From Mesorhizobium sp. SOD10 (lineage in GTDB: Bacteria; Pseudomonadota; Alphaproteobacteria; Rhizobiales; Rhizobiaceae): a DNA stretch of 64,000 nt. A model generated the notes under the pieces. The model worked only from the letters and a program-made list of their open reading frames with translations. It made no database searches and was not told the DNA's origin. Both the position numbers and the translations under genes were made by a program. Positions 54,379 to 62,250 of the stretch are shown here, one piece after another. The stretch lies in NCBI GenBank assembly GCA_000824805.1, contig CCNA01000008.1, positions 1-64,000 on the forward strand. The letters run 5' to 3'. Positions within the stretch are counted from its first letter, which is position 1, and every line of letters starts with the position of its first letter.

Positions 54379-55512
54379 TCAACCCTTGGCGGTGCGCTTG
54401 GTCTTCTTCGGATCGTCGAACGGCAATGGCTGCGCCGTCGCCTTGATCGAACCGCTCCTGTTGCGGATCTCAAGCTTGGTGTCCTTGACGGCGCAATCTA
54501 CATCGAGACGGGCGATGCCCATCGATTTCTCGACCAGTGGCGAATACATGGCGCAGGTCACCACGCCGACCTTTTTGCCGTCGCGGTAGACGGGCGCACC
54601 CTCGTCCGCCGGCTCCTTGCCGTCGAGCAGCACACCAAAGATCTTGAAGCGCTCCTTGCCCTTCAGCCGATAATGCTCCTCGGCGCCGCGGAAGCCGGTC
54701 TTGCCGGGGCTGACGGTGAAATCGAGGCCGAGCTCCCACAGCGTGTCGCCGGGGCCTTCGTTCTCGAACGGATATTTTTGGGAATTGTCGTAAGGGTAGA
54801 AGAGCAGGTAGCTCTCGACGCGCAGCATATCGAGCGTGGTGAAACGGCAGGGAATGATGCCGGCGCTCTTGCCCTCCTCGAGAATCCTGTCCCAGATCGT
54901 GCCGGCATCCTGGCCGCGGCAGAAGATCTCGTAGCCGCGCTCGCCGGTGTAGCCGGTGCGCGAGATCATGACGGGCAAGCCGAAGAGCTGCGTCTGCATG
55001 TGATGGAAGTAAGGAAGGTCGCGGATGCCCGGCACATGCTTGGCGAGATAGTCGACGGCGGTTGGGCCCTGCAGCGAAAGGTCATGCAGATTGTCGTCGA
55101 AGCGCAGCGAGACATCGCGACCCATCGCCGCCCGCTGCAGCTCCTCGTGACCGGTGCCGGAGCCGTGCACGACCATCCACGAGTTCGGGCTGATGCGGTA
55201 GAGGATGCAGTCGTCGGTGAATTTTCCGGCCTCGTTCAGCATGCAGGCATAGGCCGATTTGCCGGGATAAATCTTTTCCACGTCGCGCGTCGTGGCGAGA
55301 TCGATCAGATGCGAGGCATGCGGACCGGTGATGTGGACCTTCTTCAGGCCGGACACATCCATCAGCCCGGCCTTGGTGCGGATCGCGATATATTCCTCGT
55401 TGGCATCCTTGTCGTAGGTCCAGGCGGTGCCCATGCCGCTCCAGTCCTCGAGCTTCGAGCCGAGCGCGCGATGGCGATCCGCCAAGGTCGAGAATCTCCA
55501 GGATGCCGTCAT
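54379..55512 (-). CDS. dmmD: GcvT-like aminomethyltransferase, DmmD
   Basis: Folate-binding protein of the glycine-cleavage T-protein family, 377 residues. It has GLMDVSGLKKVHITGPHASHLIDLATTRDVEKIYPGKSAYACMLNEAGKFTDDCILYRI (N-terminal folate domain), VMISRTGYTGERGYEIFC and the C-terminal barrel with SPLVEKSMGIARLDVD. In this setting it would transfer the C1 unit released by demethylation to tetrahydrofolate. In Tdm, the TMAO demethylase, a similar domain is fused to the demethylase. Here it is free-standing. The ATG at 55512 follows GGAGGACG. It is first in the dmmDABC order. Confidence 0.85.
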   Translation of the reverse strand: MTASWRFSTLADRHRALGSKLEDWSGMGTAWTYDKDANEEYIAIRTKAGLMDVSGLKKVHITGPHASHLIDLATTRDVEKIYPGKSAYACMLNEAGKFTDDCILYRISPNSWMVVHGSGTGHEELQRAAMGRDVSLRFDDNLHDLSLQGPTAVDYLAKHVPGIRDLPYFHHMQTQLFGLPVMISRTGYTGERGYEIFCRGQDAGTIWDRILEEGKSAGIIPCRFTTLDMLRVESYLLFYPYDNSQKYPFENEGPGDTLWELGLDFTVSPGKTGFRGAEEHYRLKGKERFKIFGVLLDGKEPADEGAPVYRDGKKVGVVTCAMYSPLVEKSMGIARLDVDCAVKDTKLEIRNRSGSIKATAQPLPFDDPKKTKRTAKG

Positions 55513-55688
55513 CCGATCGTCCTCCGTCGATGTAAGTCGTTGCCGTTCCCTGCTCCTGCTTGCTGGCGGAGCTTGTGCGAATATTGACCGCAAACGGCGA
55601 AGCCCTGCAATCCCCTTGAAGCAAATAATTTCATTGTCAGGCAAATTTCTTGCCCGTGGACAAACGCTTTACGGTGCGTAAATCCGGC

Positions 55689-55743
55689 TTGACAATTTGC
55701 GGAATCGGGCGGAATTTATGAAAAAAATTTCACTCTGTTGAAA
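55689..55743 (+). promoter_or_regulatory. Promoter and operator for the permease run
   Basis: TTGACA at 55689-55694, with the AT-rich AATTTATG about 18 bases downstream as a possible -10. Directly after it lies TTTCACTC (55728-55735), the motif also found before tmm and the XRE gene. Its right arm (TTGAAA) is degenerate. The site lies in the 283-base gap between dmmD and the first small membrane protein gene. Nothing else supported is seen in that gap. Confidence 0.5.
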
Positions 55744-55795
55744 GAGTGGACGCCCGGTCTGTTCGGGGCCGGACGTCGCCAGAAGGGGAAAAACG

Positions 55796-56083
55796 ATGTC
55801 CGACCTGCAGCAGCGCATCGAGGCGCTGTACCGCTCCGACGTGCGCGGATCCGTGCTCCTGATCGTTTGCCTGTGGGCGACGATCCTCTTCGTCCTCCTG
55901 ATGACCTGGGCTTACATCCCTCACAGCGGGATCAAGCTCGTGGTTGCGATCGCGGCCGCGGCGGTGCTGATCTTCAACACCGCCGCCATCCTCGCCATGC
56001 TCAACCACTACAAGGAAGACAAGGACTTCATCTACGGGCTCGACATCAAGAACGCCGACGCCGCCCGCAACCGTCAATCCTGA
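55796..56083 (+). CDS. Small two-helix membrane protein A of the permease run
   Basis: A 95-residue inner-membrane protein of unknown function with two predicted helices (SVLLIVCLWATILFVLLMTW, about residues 19-38, and the Ala-rich VVAIAAAAVLIFNTAAILAML) and a charged C-terminus (NHYKEDKDFIYGLDIKNAD). AGAAGGGGA precedes the ATG. It heads a run of three small membrane proteins and an APC permease, with 11 bases to the next gene. I do not recognise the family. A subunit or assembly factor of the permease is an inference from position. Confidence 0.8.
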   Translation: MSDLQQRIEALYRSDVRGSVLLIVCLWATILFVLLMTWAYIPHSGIKLVVAIAAAAVLIFNTAAILAMLNHYKEDKDFIYGLDIKNADAARNRQS

Positions 56084-56094
56084 GGGGAGAAACC

Positions 56095-56472
56095 ATGGCC
56101 CGCTATATCCCGCCGGAGCAGAACAAGGCCGGACAGATTCTCGACATCGCGGTGGTGGTGGTCGCAATCTTCGTGGCACTGTGGTTGCCGTTGAAGCTCG
56201 GCCTCGCCGGAGCGGCGAAGTCGATCGATCCGCTCGATGCCAAGACCTGGGACGCGCTCGGCCAGAACGCCACCATGGCCTCGATCTGGGAGAAGCTCGG
56301 CTACACGCCGGAGACGGCGCACGACATCATCCAGAACCGCTTCCATTACATCATCGACTGGCCGACGCTGATCATCATGGCGATCGTGCTGATCGCCTAT
56401 TTCGTCTTCCTGTTCCGTGCCTCCGATAAGGAATATCGCGAGGTGATCAACGAGAAGTTCGACGACAAATAG
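56095..56472 (+). CDS. Small two-helix membrane protein B of the permease run
   Basis: A 125-residue membrane protein: helix 1 is ILDIAVVVVAIFVALWLPLKLGL. A periplasmic or cytoplasmic loop of about 55 residues (PLDAKTWDALGQNATMASIWEKLGYTPETAHDIIQNRFHYIIDW) follows, then helix 2 LIIMAIVLIAYFVFLF and a charged tail (RASDKEYREVINEKFDDK). GAGGGGAGA precedes the ATG at 56095. No known family is recognised. The conserved-looking loop could contact a partner protein. Confidence 0.8.
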   Translation: MARYIPPEQNKAGQILDIAVVVVAIFVALWLPLKLGLAGAAKSIDPLDAKTWDALGQNATMASIWEKLGYTPETAHDIIQNRFHYIIDWPTLIIMAIVLIAYFVFLFRASDKEYREVINEKFDDK

Positions 56473-56507
56473 ACTTCGACGACGGCTAATAGTCCGGGGA
56501 AAACATC

Positions 56508-56669
56508 ATGTGGATGGGACTGTCTTACGTTTGCTGGGGCATCTCGGTCGTGCTTGCGGCGTGGATGCTCTACGACTGGTTCAAGGTCGACACGACTTAT
56601 TCCGAAGCCGTGCTGACATCCTCGCGCGAAGGCGAGCTTGAGGCCGTTTCCGAAAAACACCGGATCTGA
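56508..56669 (+). CDS. Very small single-helix membrane protein C
   Basis: A 53-residue protein starting MWMGLSYVCWGISVVLAAWM, one membrane helix followed by YDWFKVDTTYSEAVLTSSRE and a polar tail. GGGGAAAA precedes the ATG at 56508. It lies between protein B and the permease gene with little intergenic space, which supports it as a real gene despite its size. Its function is unknown. Confidence 0.72.
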   Translation: MWMGLSYVCWGISVVLAAWMLYDWFKVDTTYSEAVLTSSREGELEAVSEKHRI

Positions 56670-56681
56670 GTGGGGACTGAC

Positions 56682-58085
56682 ATGACGGCCGCGGTTGAGA
56701 CGGGACAAACGGTAATCCATGGCGACAGAGTCTCGCTGCTTCGGGTGCTCGGCCCGGCGCATGTGTGGGCGCTGGGCGTCGGCATCGTGCTGGTCGGCGA
56801 GTTCACCGGCTGGAATTTCTCCGCCGACAAGGGCGGCGCGCTCGCGGCGCTGATCGTCTGCTGGATCGTCGGGCTGCTCTACACCTCGGTCGCCATGATC
56901 GACTCGGAGGTGACGTCCACCGTCGCCGCGGCCGGCGGCCAATACGCGCAGGCAAAGCACATCGTCGGGCCGCTGATGGCCTTCAACGTCGCGCTGTTCC
57001 TGGTGTTTGCCTACACGATGCTCGAAGTGTCGGACGCGATCCTGCTCGGCGACACAATCGTCGCCAAGGCAGGCGTCGAAGGGCTGACGCATAATTCCTT
57101 CATCGCCGCCACCATCGTGGTGCTCGCCTGGCTCAACTATCGCGGCGTGCTGATGACGCTCAACGTCAATTTCGTCATCACCGCCATCGCCTATGTCTCG
57201 ATCGTCATCCTGTTCTTTTCCGTCAGCCCGTGGACGCAAGGCGCGGTGCTGAAGCTGAACGAGCTGGTCACGCCCGGCAACGCGCTGCCTTATGGCTGGA
57301 TCGGCGTCATTGCCGCCTTCCAGTTCGGTATCTGGTATTATCTCGGCATCGAGGGCACGACGCAGGCGGCCGAGGAAGTGCGCTCGCCGGCGCGCTCCCT
57401 GCCCTATGGCACCATGGCCGGCATGATCACGCTTTTGATCGCCGCCGCGATGACCTGGTATGTCTGCGCCTCGCTGATGCCGTGGGAATATCTCGGCATC
57501 ACCTATTATCCGCTGTGGGATGCGGGCAAATTGACAGGTAGCCCGCTGCTCGAGAACCTGCTGTTCATCGCGACGCTGCTGGCGGCGCTTGCCTCGGCCA
57601 ATGGCTGCATCAACGACGCGGCGCGCGCCTGGTTCTCGCTCGGCCGCGACCGCTACCTGCCGAGCTGGTTCTCGGCGGTGCATCCGAAATACCGCACGCC
57701 TTATCGCTCGATCCTGTTCCTGCTGCCGATCGCGCTGGCCTTCGCCTTCATCGCCGACCTTAACCAGGCGATCACCTTCTCGATCCTGTCGGGCGTGCTG
57801 CAATACACCTTCATGAGCATCAACATCATGATGTTTCGCAGGAAGTGGCCGCTGGGCACGATCCGCCGCGGCTACACGCATCCCTTCCATCCGCTGCCGG
57901 CGATCGTGCTCTTCTGCCTGTGCATGGTGACGTTCTTCGCCATCTTTCTCGGCTTCGGCTCGCAGCTGATCGCGATGACGGTGTTCTATTTCCTGATCTC
58001 GCTGTGGTTCCATTTCTACCGCTACAAATTCGTGCGGCGCGGCGACCAGTTCTCCATGCCGTGGCCGAAGCCGCAGGGTTATTGA
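56682..58085 (+). CDS. APC-family amine/amino acid permease
   Basis: Secondary transporter of 467 residues and about twelve helices from the APC superfamily. The start resembles the ethanolamine permease branch (ALGVGIVLVGEFTGWNFSADKGG, and IEGTTQAAEEVRSPARSLPYG in the middle). In this gene neighbourhood it most likely imports a methylated amine or its metabolite. The ATG at 56682 follows GGGGACT. A GTG four codons upstream is possible. It follows the three small membrane protein genes and precedes two further membrane genes. Confidence 0.88.
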   Translation: MTAAVETGQTVIHGDRVSLLRVLGPAHVWALGVGIVLVGEFTGWNFSADKGGALAALIVCWIVGLLYTSVAMIDSEVTSTVAAAGGQYAQAKHIVGPLMAFNVALFLVFAYTMLEVSDAILLGDTIVAKAGVEGLTHNSFIAATIVVLAWLNYRGVLMTLNVNFVITAIAYVSIVILFFSVSPWTQGAVLKLNELVTPGNALPYGWIGVIAAFQFGIWYYLGIEGTTQAAEEVRSPARSLPYGTMAGMITLLIAAAMTWYVCASLMPWEYLGITYYPLWDAGKLTGSPLLENLLFIATLLAALASANGCINDAARAWFSLGRDRYLPSWFSAVHPKYRTPYRSILFLLPIALAFAFIADLNQAITFSILSGVLQYTFMSINIMMFRRKWPLGTIRRGYTHPFHPLPAIVLFCLCMVTFFAIFLGFGSQLIAMTVFYFLISLWFHFYRYKFVRRGDQFSMPWPKPQGY

Positions 58086-58095
58086 GTGGAGTAAG

Positions 58096-58118
58096 GGCCC
58101 GCCTGTCGACGGCGGGCC
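58096..58118 (+). terminator. Hairpin after the permease gene
   Basis: Perfect eight-base stem GGCCCGCC (58096-58103) and GGCGGGCC (58111-58118), ten bases after the permease stop. It has no T run and lies directly before the next start, so it may attenuate rather than fully end transcription. Confidence 0.4.
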
Positions 58119-58130
58119 ATGGCGTGTCGA

Positions 58131-58820
58131 ATGTCGGAACTGACGTCAGTAATGCTTGCCGGGGCGATCGCATTGGCTGTCGCCGCCCATATTGCCTGGC
58201 TGGCGCGCGCCGGCCGCGACAGGGCGAAGGCGGCCTTGGCCGCTGATACGGCGAGCGTCCGCAGTGTCGTTCCCGATGCCGCCGACATTTCCGACGGCAC
58301 GGCCGGTGTCGTCACCTGGGCCGGTTCCTGGAACGGCCAGCGCGTCCAGCTGCGGACCATCGTCGACACGCTGGCGACACGAAAGCTGCCGACGCGCTGG
58401 CTCAGCGTTTCGATCACCGAGCCGGTCGCGCTGCCGGGTGTCTTCGACATGATGATGCGGCCGAATTCGGCGACCACATTCTCCAATTTCGACCATCTGC
58501 CGCACACGCTGCCGAAGGTGCTCGGCTTTCCCGCCGACGCCGTGCTCAAGACCGACCGCAGAGGCGTCGCCTTCCCGCAGGACCTGATCGCCTCGCACAC
58601 CGATATCTTTGCCGAAGGACGCGCCAAGGAATTGCTGATCACGCCGAAGGGCGTGCGCATCGTATGGCTGCTGGCCGAGGCCGAGCGCGCACGCTATGGC
58701 GTGTTCCGGCAGGCCGCGTTCGGCGATGCCGGGATCGACCCGGCCTTGATCGAACGGTTGCTCGAGGTGGCCTCGACGCTTCGCCAAGCCATCAACCGGC
58801 GCGAAAGGCAGGCGGCATGA
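58131..58820 (+). CDS. Membrane-anchored protein of unknown function
   Basis: A 229-residue protein with an N-terminal membrane helix (LTSVMLAGAIALAVAAHIAWLA) and a soluble alpha/beta domain with GVVTWAGSWNGQRVQLRTIVDTLATRKLPTRWLSVSITEPVALPGVFDMMMRP. I recognise no family and no catalytic motif. The ATG at 58131 and one at 58119 are both possible. Its stop overlaps the next start by four bases (ATGA), so it forms a unit with the small membrane protein behind it. Confidence 0.75.
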   Translation: MSELTSVMLAGAIALAVAAHIAWLARAGRDRAKAALAADTASVRSVVPDAADISDGTAGVVTWAGSWNGQRVQLRTIVDTLATRKLPTRWLSVSITEPVALPGVFDMMMRPNSATTFSNFDHLPHTLPKVLGFPADAVLKTDRRGVAFPQDLIASHTDIFAEGRAKELLITPKGVRIVWLLAEAERARYGVFRQAAFGDAGIDPALIERLLEVASTLRQAINRRERQAA

Positions 58821-59146
58821 GCGACGAAACCGCCACCCCGGCTCCCGTGAATCCTTATCTCGTGCTCGGCGCCGCGATCGTCTTGCCGGCAAGCGGCCAT
58901 GTCATGCTCGGCGTGCCGGCGCGCGGGCTGCAGTTCCTTTTCTTCATGGTGATCCTTGGCTGGATAACGACCAAGCTGGCGCCCGCCGACGCCAGCTTCA
59001 TCGGCCGCCATGCCGGCGGCTTCCTGATCTATGCCTTCTCGATCCTCGACGCCTACCGGATTGCGCGCATCCGCCATGCGATCTGGGTTCACAAGGCCCG
59101 CCCGGACAGCGATACTCCCGACGGCAATGCGCCGCCCAATATGTAA
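58817..59146 (+). CDS. Small polytopic membrane protein of unknown function
   Basis: A 109-residue protein with about three hydrophobic segments (YLVLGAAIVLPASGHVMLG, LQFLFFMVILGWITTKLA and FLIYAFSILDAYRIARI) and a basic tail. The composition is like short TM2/DUF5683-type proteins, but no family is secure. The ATG at 58817 overlaps the stop of the preceding gene. It lies 85 bases before mgsA, so it may belong to the methylated-amine transcript. Confidence 0.75.
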   Translation: MSDETATPAPVNPYLVLGAAIVLPASGHVMLGVPARGLQFLFFMVILGWITTKLAPADASFIGRHAGGFLIYAFSILDAYRIARIRHAIWVHKARPDSDTPDGNAPPNM

Positions 59147-59231
59147 TCACAGGAAAATTTCTTTCATACCAATTGAATTCGGCTCGCTCATTGGGTACAT
59201 CATCTGAGAGCCAAAAACGTCGGAGGCTGGC

Positions 59232-60128
59232 ATGTGCGGAATCGTCGGACTTTTCTTGAAGGACAAGGCGCTGGAGCCGAAGCTCGGCGCCATGCTGTCG
59301 GAGATGCTGGTGTCGCTCAGCGACCGCGGACCGGACAGCGCCGGCATCGCCATCTATGGCGCGGCGACCGGCAATGAAGCCAAGATCACCGTGCAGTCGC
59401 CGAAGCCCGATCGCGATTTCCGCGGCCTCGACGCCGAGCTCGCCAAGGCGATCGGCGCGCCGGTCGGCGTCGCGGTCAAGTCCACGCATGCGGTGATCCG
59501 GACCACGCCGGACAAGGTCGACGCCGCGCGCGAGGCGCTGCAGACGCTCAGGCCCGACATCCGCATCATGGGCGCGGGCGAGGCAGTGGAGATCTACAAG
59601 GAAGTCGGCCTGCCGGAAGCCGTCGTCGAACGCTTCGGCGTGCGCGCGATGACCGGCACGCATGGCATCGGCCATACCCGCATGGCGACGGAATCGGCGG
59701 TGACGACGATGGGCGCGCACCCGTTCTCGACCGGCGCCGACCAGTGCCTGGTGCACAATGGCTCGCTCTCCAACCACAACAATGTGCGGCGCGAGCTGAT
59801 CCGCGACGGCATGACCTTCGAGACCGAGAACGACACGGAAGTGGCGGCCGCTTATCTCTCCAACCGGATGGCGCATGGCAAGAATCTCGGCGAGGCGCTT
59901 GAAGGCACGCTCTCCGACCTCGACGGTTTCTTCACCTTCGTCGTCGGCACCAAGAACGGCTTTGGCGTGGTGCGCGACCCGATCGCCTGCAAACCCGCGG
60001 TCATGGCCGAGACCGACCAGTATGTCGCCTTCGGCTCCGAATATCGCGCGCTGACGAAGCTCCCCGGCATCGACAATGCGCGGGTCTGGGAGCCCGAGCC
60101 CGCAACCGTTTACTTCTGGGAGCATTGA
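59232..60128 (+). CDS. mgsA: N-methylglutamate synthase subunit A, class II glutamine amidotransferase
   Basis: A 298-residue Ntn-type amidotransferase. MCGIVGLF gives the catalytic N-terminal Cys after Met removal, and RGPDSAGIAIYG, then HTRMATESAV and LVHNGSLSNHNNVRREL complete the site. Class II GATase subunits of this length, followed by GltB-like and FMN-binding subunits, form N-methylglutamate synthase, where gamma-glutamylmethylamide is the substrate. The same gene set was named glxB in the rhizobial glnT locus. The GGAGG site lies just before the ATG. Confidence 0.9.
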   Translation: MCGIVGLFLKDKALEPKLGAMLSEMLVSLSDRGPDSAGIAIYGAATGNEAKITVQSPKPDRDFRGLDAELAKAIGAPVGVAVKSTHAVIRTTPDKVDAAREALQTLRPDIRIMGAGEAVEIYKEVGLPEAVVERFGVRAMTGTHGIGHTRMATESAVTTMGAHPFSTGADQCLVHNGSLSNHNNVRRELIRDGMTFETENDTEVAAAYLSNRMAHGKNLGEALEGTLSDLDGFFTFVVGTKNGFGVVRDPIACKPAVMAETDQYVAFGSEYRALTKLPGIDNARVWEPEPATVYFWEH

Positions 60129-60132
60129 GCTG

Positions 60133-60879
60133 ATGCCGGCAACTCCGATGTCGAAGGCCGAGCGCGAGCAAGGCCATGCCCACAGTCAGGCGTCACGCGT
60201 CTTCGACCTGTCCGAACATTCGCTGCGCGAATTGAACCAGGCGCTGCACAAGCTCACGCCCGGCTCGAACGAGACCGCCTGGGAAGTGCTCAATCCGAAG
60301 GGCAGCCATTCGGTCGCCGTCGGCGTCGACCAGCCGATCACCATCGATGTGCGCGGCAGCGTCGGCTATTACTGCGCCGGCATGAATGACGGCGCCGCGA
60401 TCACCGTCCATGGCTCGGCCGGTCCGGGCGTCGGCGAGAACATGATGTCGGGCTCGATCGTCATCAAGGGCGACGCCAGCCAGTATGCGGGCGCTACAGG
60501 CCGCGGCGGCCTGCTGGTCATCGAGGGCAATGCCTCGTCGCGCTGCGGCATCTCGATGAAGGGCATAGACATCGTCGTGCACGGCAATATCGGCCACATG
60601 TCGGCCTTCATGGCGCAGTCCGGCAATCTCGTGGTGCTGGGCGACGCCGGCGACGCGCTGGGCGATTCCATCTACGAGGCGCGGCTCTTCGTGCGCGGCA
60701 AGGTCGAAAGCCTCGGCGCCGACTGCATCGCCAAGGAGATGCGGCCCGAGCATATCGAATTGCTGCAGGGCCTGCTCGACAAGGCCGGCGTCACCGGCGT
60801 CAAGGCCTCGGAGTTCAAGCGCTACGGCTCGGCCCGCAAGCTCTACAATTTCAACATCGATAACGCCGACGCGTATTGA
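60133..60879 (+). CDS. mgsB: N-methylglutamate synthase subunit B, GltB C-terminal (GXGXG) domain
   Basis: A 248-residue protein built mainly of the GXGXG beta-helix repeats of glutamate synthase (GSAGPGVGENMMSGSIVIKG, then GRGGLLVIEGNASSRCGISMKG). It is a structural subunit that helps channel the methylamine group between the other two subunits. It corresponds to glxC of the glnT locus. The ATG at 60133 lies four bases after the mgsA stop. A second ATG at 60148 is possible. Confidence 0.9.
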   Translation: MPATPMSKAEREQGHAHSQASRVFDLSEHSLRELNQALHKLTPGSNETAWEVLNPKGSHSVAVGVDQPITIDVRGSVGYYCAGMNDGAAITVHGSAGPGVGENMMSGSIVIKGDASQYAGATGRGGLLVIEGNASSRCGISMKGIDIVVHGNIGHMSAFMAQSGNLVVLGDAGDALGDSIYEARLFVRGKVESLGADCIAKEMRPEHIELLQGLLDKAGVTGVKASEFKRYGSARKLYNFNIDNADAY

Positions 60880-60885
60880 GGCAAG

Positions 60886-62214
60886 ATGACCTACCGCAAC
60901 CCGCCGACGACGCCGCGCAAATCCGCGACCTTCGACGATTACACGCTTTCCGAAATCCGCCGCGCGGCCGCGACCGGCATCTATGACATCCGCGGCGCCG
61001 GCGCCAAGCGCAAGCTGCCGCATTTCGACGATCTCCTGTTCCTCGGCGCCTCGATCTCGCGGTATCCGCTCGAAGGCTATCGCGAGCGCTGCGACACCTC
61101 GGTGGTGCTCGGCTCGCGCCACGCCAAGAAGCCCATCGAGCTGAAGATCCCGATCACCATCGCCGGCATGAGCTTCGGTTCGCTCTCCGGCCCGGCCAAG
61201 GAAGCGCTCGGCCGCGGCGCTACGCTCTCCGGCACCTCGACAACGACCGGCGACGGCGGCATGACCGAGGAAGAGCGCGGGCATTCTAAGACGCTGGTTT
61301 ATCAATACCTGCCCTCGCGCTACGGCATGAACCCGCGCGACTTGCGCCGCGCCGACGCTATCGAAGTGGTCGTCGGCCAGGGCGCCAAGCCGGGTGGCGG
61401 CGGCATGCTGCTCGGCCAGAAGATTTCCGACCGTGTGGCCGAGATGCGCACGCTGCCCAAGGGCATCGACCAGCGCTCGGCCTCGCGCCACCCCGACTGG
61501 ACCGGGCCGGACGATCTCGAGATCAAGATCCTCGAGCTACGCGAGATCACCGACTGGGAAAAGCCGATCTACGTCAAGGTCGGCGGGGCGCGACCCTATT
61601 ACGACACCGCGCTCGCGGTGAAGGCCGGCGCCGACGTCGTCGTGGTCGACGGCATGCAGGGCGGCACGGCCGCGACCCAGGAAGTGTTCATCGAGAATGT
61701 CGGCCAGCCGACGCTTGCCTGCATCAGGCCGGCGGTGCAGGCGCTGCAGGACCTCGGCATGCACCGCAAGGTGCAGTTGATCGTCTCCGGCGGCATCCGC
61801 AACGGCGCCGATGTCGCCAAGGCGCTGGCGCTCGGCGTCGATGCCGTCTCGATTGGCACGGCCGCGCTTGTCGCGCTCGGCGACAACGATCCGCGCTGGG
61901 AGGCGGAGTATAATGCGCTCGGCACCACGGCCGGCGCCTATGACGACTGGCATGAGGGCCGCGACCCGGCCGGCATCACCACGCAGGACCCCGAATTGAT
62001 GAAGCGGGTCGATCCGATCGCGGCCGGACGACGGCTGGCGAACTACCTCAAGGTGATGACGCTCGAAGCGCAAACAATTGCCCGCGCCTGCGGCAAGAAC
62101 AGCCTGCACAACCTCGAGCCCGAGGATCTCGTCGCGCTCTCGATCGAAGCCGCCGCCATGGCCGGCGTGCCTTTGGCCGGCACCAACTGGATACCGGGGA
62201 AGAACGGCTTCTAA
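60886..62214 (+). CDS. mgsC: N-methylglutamate synthase subunit C, FMN-binding
   Basis: A 442-residue FMN-binding glutamate-synthase-type barrel: TIAGMSFGSLSGPAKEALGRGA, GDGGMTEEERG, VVGQGAKPGGGGMLLGQKI and IVSGGIRNGADVAKALALGVDAVSIGTAALVALG are the family core. It would join methylamine from gamma-glutamylmethylamide to 2-oxoglutarate, giving N-methylglutamate. There are few Cys residues, so an Fe-S cluster like that of full GltB is not obvious. It starts six bases after mgsB and is followed by gmaS. Confidence 0.92.
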   Translation: MTYRNPPTTPRKSATFDDYTLSEIRRAAATGIYDIRGAGAKRKLPHFDDLLFLGASISRYPLEGYRERCDTSVVLGSRHAKKPIELKIPITIAGMSFGSLSGPAKEALGRGATLSGTSTTTGDGGMTEEERGHSKTLVYQYLPSRYGMNPRDLRRADAIEVVVGQGAKPGGGGMLLGQKISDRVAEMRTLPKGIDQRSASRHPDWTGPDDLEIKILELREITDWEKPIYVKVGGARPYYDTALAVKAGADVVVVDGMQGGTAATQEVFIENVGQPTLACIRPAVQALQDLGMHRKVQLIVSGGIRNGADVAKALALGVDAVSIGTAALVALGDNDPRWEAEYNALGTTAGAYDDWHEGRDPAGITTQDPELMKRVDPIAAGRRLANYLKVMTLEAQTIARACGKNSLHNLEPEDLVALSIEAAAMAGVPLAGTNWIPGKNGF

Positions 62215-62250
62215 GACAAACTTCCAAGATCACATAAGCGAGGAACTATA

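Noticed and set aside
56397..58013. A 538-codon open frame antisense to the APC permease
   Set aside because: Its residues are an Arg/His/Asp-rich shadow of a hydrophobic membrane protein gene, with no domain pattern.
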